From CAIOGI01 sp044234345 (GTDB lineage: Bacteria > Patescibacteriota > Minisyncoccia > Phycocordibacterales > PALSA-1337): a stretch of 64,000 bases of DNA. Shown piece after piece: positions 57,875-64,000 of this stretch. Every line of letters begins with the position of its first letter. Position 1 is the first letter of the stretch. The notes beneath the pieces were generated by a model. That model had not been told where the DNA came from and did no database searches. It was given only the letters and a program-made list of their open reading frames with translations. The stretch covers positions 1 to 64,000 of the forward strand of contig JBIIIW010000001.1 of assembly GCA_044234345.1 (NCBI GenBank), read 5' to 3'. A program made the translations under genes and the position numbers.

Positions 57875-57902
57875 ACTATACAATAGATACTAAAATAGTC
57901 AA
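57875..57902 (-). promoter_or_regulatory. Promoter of the 234-aa membrane gene
   Basis: On the minus strand TTGACT (57902-57897), a 16-base spacer and TATAGT (57880-57875). Confidence 0.6.
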
Positions 57903-57961
57903 TTTTGTGGACTCTAGTTTTAGTTTTTTGGACTGAAGCGTAAAGGATAATTTACACGATT

Positions 57962-58246
57962 CTATCGAGATTTACTAAAAAATATACTGATAATTGTAAG
58001 TATAAGTAGAAAGCCTCCTAATAGCACAGAACGATTCATACTCTCACTTATATGATCACCATAGTAAATAAATTGTGTGGATATAATTATGCCAACAATA
58101 AGATAAGATAATCCGAGTATTCGTGCTACTTTCCTCGTGATCTCTCGACTAGATGATACTACTAACCGACTATCCTTAAGTAGCTTGAATGCAACATAAA
58201 ATATAAATGCTATTGGAAGTAAAATAAAAACAAGCAATATTCCCAT
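57962..58246 (-). CDS. Three-helix membrane protein, 94 aa
   Basis: A very hydrophobic protein with membrane helices at about 2-22, 43-62 and 72-90, separated by short polar loops (KDSRLVVSSSREITRKVARI; YYGDHISESMNRS). No family is recognised. It lies directly downstream of the tRNA-Ala gene on the same strand and could be transcribed with it. Confidence 0.6.
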   Translation of the reverse strand: MGILLVFILLPIAFIFYVAFKLLKDSRLVVSSSREITRKVARILGLSYLIVGIIISTQFIYYGDHISESMNRSVLLGGFLLILTIISIFFSKSR

Positions 58247-58291
58247 TTAATTGTATTTAAAAATATAATACTTATTATAACACCAATTCTG

Positions 58292-58364
58292 TGGACTCGA
58301 GGAGATTCGAACTCCTGACCTTTCGCTTGCAAAGCGATTGCTCTACCAACTGAGCTACGAGCCC
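58292..58364 (-). tRNA. tRNA-Ala (anticodon TGC)
   Basis: A 73-base cloverleaf: acceptor GGGCTCG/CGAGTCC, D arm with AGCTCAGTTGGTAGAGC, anticodon loop CTTTGCAAG giving TGC, and T arm with GTTCGAATC. The acceptor has the G3-U70 wobble pair that identifies alanine tRNAs, and the discriminator is A. CCA is not encoded (A is followed by CAG), so a CCA-adding enzyme is needed. Confidence 0.97.
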
Positions 58365-58388
58365 GTATATTTACTAAATGATTCTAAC

Positions 58389-59306
58389 CTATTTTCTAGT
58401 TATTGCAAGTCCTATTATATGCTCCAGGAAATGTGATACTGATGCCCCTACTGATGTTAATGATCTAGCGATAATAGACTTCTCGGAAAGATCTGGATGT
58501 GGTGTAGTCCCAACCACAAATACGCCTCTCTTTGGATGTATGACAAAATTAGAATGAGAGTAGTGTTCCATACCTAATGCCTTGTGTGCACTCTTTGCAA
58601 TATTCTCAATCTCCTTCTTCTGCTCTGTTGAGAAGCTAGTATTATGTATTTCTTCCATTCCTGTGTGTTTGTACGGGTCAATTTCAACTGGTGGAAATGC
58701 ATAGAGCCCTTCCCCTCTGAAATCATCGAGTATGCTACATCCTGCACCTTTACCAGATATATACTCCTCAATCATAACTGACTTGCTATACTCAAGTGTC
58801 TTCTTTATCGCTTCTTCTAGCTCAGGAAAACCCTTAGCTACTGTCATACCACTACCAGAACTAGGTCTTACGACAACTGGTAAGGGAAACTTTCTAAATA
58901 CCTCATGTGCTTCCTTGCTTATGTTAACTAGGTTGTCTAATAGTATTGATTGTGGAGTCTTAATTGCATTCTTCTTAAGTATATCTCTAGATATACTTAA
59001 GTTATTGGATGTTGTTGAAGAAAATGATCCAGAACCTGTAAATGGTATTCCATGAGTTTCAAAGATATGCTGGATCTTACCGTCGTTTGTATGTAATGCG
59101 TTTATAACTATATCAAGACGAGATAGTATGTCATGTGGTTGTGATGGTATACCATGCATATGCCATATACCACTCATATCTATTAGAATATCTCTAACAT
59201 CATATCTATCTGATGAGAGATTCTTAATTATATTTGCTCCAGTTAGCAGAGATTCGGAATATCCATTATGTCCACCACGTATTACTCCAATTCGAATCTT
59301 ATTCAT
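58389..59306 (-). CDS. D-alanine--D-alanine ligase-like ATP-grasp protein with lost metal ligands
   Basis: A 305-residue ATP-grasp protein. The N-terminal GVIRGGHNGYSESLLTGANI and LHTNDGKIQHIFETHGIPFT match Ddl, as do VVVRPSSGSGMTVAKG and VMIEEYISGKGAGCSIL. In the C-terminal lobe, however, the magnesium ligands of Ddl (Asp, Glu and Asn in the R-x-D and L-L-E-x-N positions) correspond to N253, G266 and T268 here (HSNFVIHPKRGVFVVGTTPH). It may be inactive or have another activity; an active Ddl elsewhere in the genome would be expected. TGCTATAAT ends six bases before the ATG. Confidence 0.8.
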   Translation of the reverse strand: MNKIRIGVIRGGHNGYSESLLTGANIIKNLSSDRYDVRDILIDMSGIWHMHGIPSQPHDILSRLDIVINALHTNDGKIQHIFETHGIPFTGSGSFSSTTSNNLSISRDILKKNAIKTPQSILLDNLVNISKEAHEVFRKFPLPVVVRPSSGSGMTVAKGFPELEEAIKKTLEYSKSVMIEEYISGKGAGCSILDDFRGEGLYAFPPVEIDPYKHTGMEEIHNTSFSTEQKKEIENIAKSAHKALGMEHYSHSNFVIHPKRGVFVVGTTPHPDLSEKSIIARSLTSVGASVSHFLEHIIGLAITRK

Positions 59307-59339
59307 CTAAATATTATAGCATGCATATTTTATATAAAG

Positions 59340-59406
59340 AAAAAGGCCGAGTCGCAACACAGAAAATGCGACCGGCCCGACGCGGGTATTCTCCCAAAAA
59401 GGAGCT
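59340..59406 (-). ncRNA. Candidate small RNA with GC-rich hairpins
   Basis: On the minus strand TGGTATAAT (59421-59413) predicts a start near 59406. The product of about 65 bases has CTCC/GGAG and a long GGCCG-GTCGCA/TGCGAC-CGGCC terminator stem (59345-59377) followed by TTTTTCTTT. The region is clearly richer in G and C than its surroundings. The frames crossing it on both strands run through the terminator and do not look like proteins. Confidence 0.45.
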
Positions 59407-59550
59407 TCGCGTATTATACCATGACTCCACCCAGGGGGGACCAAATTTGAAAAAGGTGGTTGATCGGGTTCTTCTGCAGAACGAACATCGCCTGCGATAC
59501 CTGTAAGGCCTTCGGAACTTAATCACTGAAAAAACCATACCACAATATAG

Positions 59551-60774
59551 CTATTTCTGCAACTTTATGAAGTTCTTTGTTCTTAAATTCTTATGATATG
59601 CAATTGCAAATCTATGAGCTTCGGAATTGGCTAATAGTATTGATTCGATATGGTCTTTATTTGTCTCTATATCTCCAAGATAGTGATCTGGCTTATGAGC
59701 GTCATTCTTAACCACTGAGACAATTGGTATATTAAGTGCGAATGAATCCATTACTTCCTTCGCTGCATTGTATTGCCCTATACCCCCATCAATTACTATG
59801 AGATTAGGCATTCTCCATTCAGGATGAGTGAATCTTCGTCTAAGTATCTCTCTAAGTCCTCCTGTATCGTTATTAGCATCCTTACTAAGCTTAAATTTCT
59901 TGTATTCTCTCCTATTGGCCTCCCTATCAGTAACTACTGTCATTACACCCACAGTGTCTTTACCAGACATATGCGCTACATCATAAGCTTCAATCCTAAA
60001 TCCAGTATCGCTATCACGCTCATTCTTGATTAATGATACGTCTTGTATGTGATTTAATGCATATATTGTATCTCTAGTCTTCTTAGCTTGTTCGAAGTTC
60101 TCTATCTTGGCATACTCATCCATTTCTTTCTCTAGAGTTGATATGAGTTTAGATTTCTTACCTTCGAAGAAGAGTACTAGGTTACGTATTGTTTTCTTGT
60201 ATTCATCACGTGCCTCTGGAGACTCTGTATTTGGCGACAAACCAAGGGATTTGTAGAAAGACTCTTGATGCTTAAGCTTAGCCTTCTCATCTCTATATGG
60301 AAATATCTTCCTAATTATCTTAAGTGCATCACGAAGAAGAGAACCCTGTGGATATGGTCCGAATTGATACTTAATCTTAAACCCTATCTCATCCTCATTA
60401 AGCTTATCCAACTCTCTACCTCTTACCATTACTAGTCTAGGAAACTCTTCATCAGTTATGACGATATAGTTATAGCTTCGGTTATCCTTCTCTTTGGTAT
60501 TGTAATATGGTAAATGCTTCTTTATCTCATTACTCTCAAGAATTATTGCTTCTAGTACTGAGTCCGTCTGTATATATTCTACAGTACTAGCTTTTGTCAC
60601 CATATCAACCAGTAGAGGTCCTCTAGTAGCTATCAAATCACTAGAGAAATAGCTTGAGACACGATCATATAGAGAAGTAGCACGACCTATGTATAGGATG
60701 CTGTCTTCATTCTTGAAAAAGTATACTCCTGGAGTTTCTGGAAGATTTAGTTTTTTAAAATCTTCTAATTTCAT
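59551..60774 (-). CDS. uvrC: Excinuclease UvrC, short form
   Basis: A 407-residue UvrC against about 600 in most bacteria. The GIY-YIG nuclease (GVYFFKNEDSILYIGRATSL), the UVR helix (KEMDEYAKIENFEQAKKTRD) and the RNase H-like 5' nuclease (RIEAYDVAHMSGKDTVGVMT, LIVIDGGIGQYNAA, SEAHRFAIAYHKNLRTK) are present. The C-terminal helix-hairpin-helix pair that helps bind bubble DNA is missing; the protein ends just after the nuclease. Its ATG coincides with the uvrA stop, so the two are coupled. Confidence 0.93.
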   Translation of the reverse strand: MKLEDFKKLNLPETPGVYFFKNEDSILYIGRATSLYDRVSSYFSSDLIATRGPLLVDMVTKASTVEYIQTDSVLEAIILESNEIKKHLPYYNTKEKDNRSYNYIVITDEEFPRLVMVRGRELDKLNEDEIGFKIKYQFGPYPQGSLLRDALKIIRKIFPYRDEKAKLKHQESFYKSLGLSPNTESPEARDEYKKTIRNLVLFFEGKKSKLISTLEKEMDEYAKIENFEQAKKTRDTIYALNHIQDVSLIKNERDSDTGFRIEAYDVAHMSGKDTVGVMTVVTDREANRREYKKFKLSKDANNDTGGLREILRRRFTHPEWRMPNLIVIDGGIGQYNAAKEVMDSFALNIPIVSVVKNDAHKPDHYLGDIETNKDHIESILLANSEAHRFAIAYHKNLRTKNFIKLQK

Positions 60775-63407
60775 TACTTTCTTTTTAATATTTTCTTCAG
60801 ATACTGTCCTGTATATGACTTATCATTTTTTGCAACATCCTCAGGTGTACCCCTGGCTACTATCTTACCTCCTCTAGCTCCACCATCAGGACCAATATCA
60901 ATTATATAGTCTGCTGACTTTATCAAATCTAAGTTGTGCTCAATTACTACCACAGTATTACCCTTATCAACCAGTCTCTGTAATATCTCAATTAATTTCT
61001 TAACATCTTCATAATGTAGTCCTACTGTAGGTTCATCAAGTAGATATATTGTCTTTTGTAGATGAGCTCTGTATAGCTCAGAAGATATCTTAACTCTCTG
61101 TGCCTCTCCACCAGACAATGTTGTAGCTGATTGTCCTAGTTTTAAGTATCCTAGTCCCACTTCCTGTAAAGTCTGCAATCTATCTGAAACAGCAGGAATA
61201 TCCTCAAAGAATTTCAATCCTTCCTCTACTGTCATTTCTAGTATGTCATACACACTCTTACCTCTGTACTTAACCTCAAGAGTTTCTTTCATAAATCTCT
61301 TACCATTACATACCTCACAAGGTACATACACTGTAGGAAGGAAGTGCATCTCTACTGCAATTTCTCCATTACCCTGACATGCTTCACATCTTCCACCTTT
61401 AACGTTGAAAGAGAATCTTCCAGGACCCCAACCATGAGCTTTGGCTTCTGAAGAGTTAGCGAATAGGTCACGAATGTGAGTCCACGATCCTGTGTATGTC
61501 ACTGGATTTGATCTTGGAGTACGACCAATTGCACTTTGGTCAATCAATATTGTTCTTCCTAGGTATTCAGCTCCAGAAAAACTCTCACAATTGAATATCT
61601 TAGCTGTTCTATGTCTAAACTCTAGTTTAGCTTCTAGATTCTTATGCAATATCTCATACATAAATGATGATTTACCTGATCCAGATACTCCGGTTATGAC
61701 ATTAAGACAGTTTAGAGATATATCTGCATCCATGTTCTTAATATTGAATACATTACCTCCTCTTACAGATATCTTACCCTTAGGTTCTCGTCTGTTTTCT
61801 GGTACTACAATACTATTCTCTCCTCTTAGGTATGACAAAGTTAGTGAATTACTATCATTCTTCTTTGCTGTAAGTAGCTCATCTAGATATCCAGATACAA
61901 CTACATTACCTCCATGTACTCCAGCTCCTGGTCCAATGTCTATGATGTAATCTGAGGCAAACATTGTATCCTCATCATGCTCTACAACAATAATTGTATT
62001 ACCAAGATCACGAAGACTTGTAAGAGTCTTAATTAATCTATCATTATCTCTCTGATGTAGACCTATAGTTGGTTCATCAAGTACGTATAGCGCACCTACA
62101 AGTCCTGATCCTAATTGAGATGCAAGTCTAATTCTCTGTGCTTCTCCTCCTGAGAGAGTGTGAGCACGACGATCTAGTGTTAGGTACTCTATACCAACAT
62201 TAACCATAAACTGTAGTCTTGCCTCGATCTCTCTAAGTATCACCTTAGCAATTTCCTTCTCAGTATCAGATAGCTTTATATCCTCGAAGAACTTCTTACT
62301 TTCCTCGATAGACATTGCTGTAACTGAAATGATATTAACACCACTTACTTTAACGTTAAGTGCTTCCTCTCTAAGTCTTGCTCCCTTACATACCTCACAG
62401 TCCTCATTACTGAAGAATTCCTTAGTACCAAGTCCATTACATGTAGCACAAGCACCGTATGGTGAGTTGAATGAGAAGAGTCTAGGCTCAATCTCAGGAT
62501 ATGAGAACCCATCGTATGGACACATGAACTTAACTGACATAAGTTTCTCTTCATCAGGGAATTCAATCTTGATTAATCCCGATGCTTCTTCAATTGCTTT
62601 CTCAAGAGATTCAGATAGTCTCTCGCGAGCATTATCTACCTGTTTGTTCCTCTCACTGTTACCCTTACTTGCAGGCTTAAACTCACTTAGAAACATTTCA
62701 TCAACAAGTACATCAATATCATGCTTCTTGTTCTTGTCGAGAATTATCTGCTCTCTAAGTCTCATTACCTTTCCATCCACCTTTACTCTGTCATATCCTT
62801 TACCAAGTAGGTCATATAGCAATTGGTAATATTCTCCCTTTCTACCAACTACAATTGGAGCATATATCTTAACCTTCTGTTCATTAAGCTCAACTCCCAT
62901 GACCTTCTTACCAGTCTTATTATGATTACTTACTTGCTTAATTATTGTCTCTAGTATCTCTTCCTTAGATATTCTGTGTATCTCCCTATTACATACCAAA
63001 CAATGTGGCTTACCTACACGGGCAAAGAGAATACGTAGATAGTCATATATCTCCGTAATTGTAGCCACAGTTGATCTTGGATTGTTTGATCTAGATTTCT
63101 GATCGATAGATATGGCAGGAGAAAGCCCTATAATCTCATCTACATCAGGTTTCTGCATCTGCTTAAGGAATTGTCTTGCATATGATGAGAGTGACTCAAC
63201 ATATCTTCGCTGTCCTTCAGCAAATATCGTATCGAATGCAAGAGAAGACTTACCTGAGCCTGATAGTCCTGTTATGGCTACCATCTTGTTTCTAGGCATT
63301 TCTACACTTATATTCTTTAGGTTATGTGTCCTAGCACCTTTAACGATGATCTTTTCATCACCGCGTTCAGTATATTCTAGACCCTTGTTTATTGGCTTTT
63401 TAGACAT
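60774..63407 (-). CDS. uvrA: Excinuclease ABC subunit UvrA
   Basis: An 877-residue damage-sensing ATPase with two ABC modules: GLSGSGKSSLAFDTIFAEGQ and GVSGSGKSSFMYEILHKNLE (Walker A), two LSGGEAQR signatures and two DEPT Walker B motifs. The C-terminal zinc finger (CEACQGNGEIAVEMHF, then CEVCNGKRF) is intact; the first finger has CPYD in place of C-x-x-C, then CATC, so it is altered. Length is about 60 below normal. TGATATAGT lies eight bases before the ATG. Nucleotide excision repair with UvrC. Confidence 0.96.
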   Translation of the reverse strand: MSKKPINKGLEYTERGDEKIIVKGARTHNLKNISVEMPRNKMVAITGLSGSGKSSLAFDTIFAEGQRRYVESLSSYARQFLKQMQKPDVDEIIGLSPAISIDQKSRSNNPRSTVATITEIYDYLRILFARVGKPHCLVCNREIHRISKEEILETIIKQVSNHNKTGKKVMGVELNEQKVKIYAPIVVGRKGEYYQLLYDLLGKGYDRVKVDGKVMRLREQIILDKNKKHDIDVLVDEMFLSEFKPASKGNSERNKQVDNARERLSESLEKAIEEASGLIKIEFPDEEKLMSVKFMCPYDGFSYPEIEPRLFSFNSPYGACATCNGLGTKEFFSNEDCEVCKGARLREEALNVKVSGVNIISVTAMSIEESKKFFEDIKLSDTEKEIAKVILREIEARLQFMVNVGIEYLTLDRRAHTLSGGEAQRIRLASQLGSGLVGALYVLDEPTIGLHQRDNDRLIKTLTSLRDLGNTIIVVEHDEDTMFASDYIIDIGPGAGVHGGNVVVSGYLDELLTAKKNDSNSLTLSYLRGENSIVVPENRREPKGKISVRGGNVFNIKNMDADISLNCLNVITGVSGSGKSSFMYEILHKNLEAKLEFRHRTAKIFNCESFSGAEYLGRTILIDQSAIGRTPRSNPVTYTGSWTHIRDLFANSSEAKAHGWGPGRFSFNVKGGRCEACQGNGEIAVEMHFLPTVYVPCEVCNGKRFMKETLEVKYRGKSVYDILEMTVEEGLKFFEDIPAVSDRLQTLQEVGLGYLKLGQSATTLSGGEAQRVKISSELYRAHLQKTIYLLDEPTVGLHYEDVKKLIEILQRLVDKGNTVVVIEHNLDLIKSADYIIDIGPDGGARGGKIVARGTPEDVAKNDKSYTGQYLKKILKRK

Positions 63408-63444
63408 AATATCTAACTATATCAATCTTTGGATAATAGGCAAA

Positions 63445-64000
63445 CTATGCCCTATACCTTTGTATTAATGTATTAACCTCGTTAATTATCTCTGCAGGTG
63501 ATACTGTAGCTTTAGTTATGAACTTATCAGCTCCTAATTCTATGCATTCTTCAATTATTCCATGTTTGTGGTTGTTTGATAGCATAATTATAGGTATCTT
63601 TTTAAACTGGGGTTTTGATCTGACCTTAACTAATATATCCAATCCAGTCATATCTGGGAGATTGATATCAAGTATCATGATATCAGGCTTAGATATATCC
63701 AAGAATTCTAAAAATTCCTTACCGGTACTACCTTTAAGTAGTGTAAAACCACTTGATTGAAACTTCTTAGACAATATTGTACTTAGTAACTTATCATCAT
63801 CTACCCACAATATCGTTTTACCCTTACCTATACTTGAACTTTCAGTAGTTTCGCTCTCAACTAGCGGTCCTCTACCAAAAACCTTATCAATCTTCTCCGC
63901 TACCTCCTCCGGAGCTACATGTAGCTTGATGATATAGTCTTTAACAACTGGTGTAGAAGGTATTTTCTTAATATGTATCGCTTCTCCTGAGTTAGAGATG
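63445..64000 (-). CDS. Tandem-receiver response regulator, C-terminal part
   Basis: An open frame that continues beyond the right edge. Its last 130 residues are a full receiver domain: TILWVDDDKLLS (acidic pair), PDIMILDINLPDMTGLDILV (phospho-acceptor Asp), IIMLSNN and FITKATVSPAEII (Lys). Upstream, SNSGEAIHIKKI, then DYIIKLHVAPEEVAEKIDKV, is the end of a second receiver, so at least two are joined by a Ser/Thr/Glu-rich linker. No DNA-binding output domain follows. Such tandem receivers are common in Parcubacteria. The true start lies outside the window. Confidence 0.85.
   Translation of the reverse strand, partial: ISNSGEAIHIKKIPSTPVVKDYIIKLHVAPEEVAEKIDKVFGRGPLVESETTESSSIGKGKTILWVDDDKLLSTILSKKFQSSGFTLLKGSTGKEFLEFLDISKPDIMILDINLPDMTGLDILVKVRSKPQFKKIPIIMLSNNHKHGIIEECIELGADKFITKATVSPAEIINEVNTLIQRYRA

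Noticed and set aside
59314..59538. A 74-codon Cys/Arg-rich frame on the minus strand and an overlapping basic frame on the plus strand (ending 59506)
   Set aside because: Both cross a strong minus-strand terminator hairpin and neither resembles a known protein. The Cys/Arg-rich frame briefly suggests ribosomal protein S18 but lacks its C-P-F-C context and conserved tail. The region is better read as RNA.
1..64000. CRISPR arrays, transposons, integrases or prophage modules
   Set aside because: No regularly spaced repeats, transposase, recombinase or phage structural genes are visible. The baseplate-J-like protein stands alone with an actin-fold partner and is of the CPR cellular type.

Overview
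The window is AT-rich bacterial DNA that reads as a chromosome segment of a Patescibacteria (Candidate Phyla Radiation) organism, most likely Parcubacteria-like. This rests on the mix of shortened housekeeping proteins (AspRS without a GAD insert, AlaRS without its C-terminal half, UvrC without the HhH tail, DnaJ without zinc fingers), tandem-receiver response regulators, a sigma4-HARE-HTH protein, a 422-aa protein of a CPR secretion/HerA-associated type, and many tiny membrane proteins. Ribosomal protein L9 is present. TGA is used as a normal stop, so the recoded Gracilibacteria/Absconditabacteria are excluded. No rRNA, CRISPR array, transposase or integrase is visible.

Layout. 1-4600: start of dnaB, a three-gene operon of small exported proteins, cysS, a carboxy-terminal protease, rplI and rpmA. 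4600-8900: accessory genes, including a lytic-transglycosylase-like protein, a DUF1653 protein, and a two-gene cassette flanked by a 28-bp direct repeat whose larger gene ends in a degenerate receiver domain. 8861-17600: M23 peptidase, gltX, three tandem paralogous small genes, then murG, ftsW, scpB, scpA and a solitary PemK/MazF toxin. 17700-30400: a 413-aa orphan, aspS, trpS, dnaJ, RhuM-Fic, dnaK, grpE and several membrane orphans, including a duplicated pair. 30449-34441: the alpha operon (infA-rpmJ-rpsM-rpsK-rpsD-rpoA-rplQ-rplM-rpsI). 34485-46701: a baseplate-J-like protein with an actin-fold partner, alaS, pepF, an ATP-cone nuclease, mnmA, mltG and the sigma4-HARE protein. 46767-50243: a LeuRS of 1158 residues carrying a NUDIX hydrolase inside its editing domain and a HAD phosphatase inside its zinc domain. 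50300-64000: small RNAs, ychF, zwf, ppa, lexA with an SOS box, a sigma-70 gene, tRNA-Ala, a Ddl-like protein, uvrC, uvrA and a truncated response regulator.

Two architectures of gene expression are interleaved. Many housekeeping genes have an extended -10 box (TGnTATAAT) ending exactly six bases before the ATG, which predicts leaderless mRNAs. Many lineage-specific genes instead have their own TTGACN-N16/17-TAnnnT promoter, a real 5' leader (sometimes with a Shine-Dalgarno), a strong hairpin terminator and more varied codon use. At least three stand-alone transcription units with promoter and terminator but no convincing ORF look like small RNAs (17128-17214, 50531-50640, 59340-59406).

The items most worth following up are the triple-domain LeuRS, the leaderless promoter pattern, the unassigned small RNAs, the tandem small-protein families and the Ddl-like protein that has lost its metal ligands.
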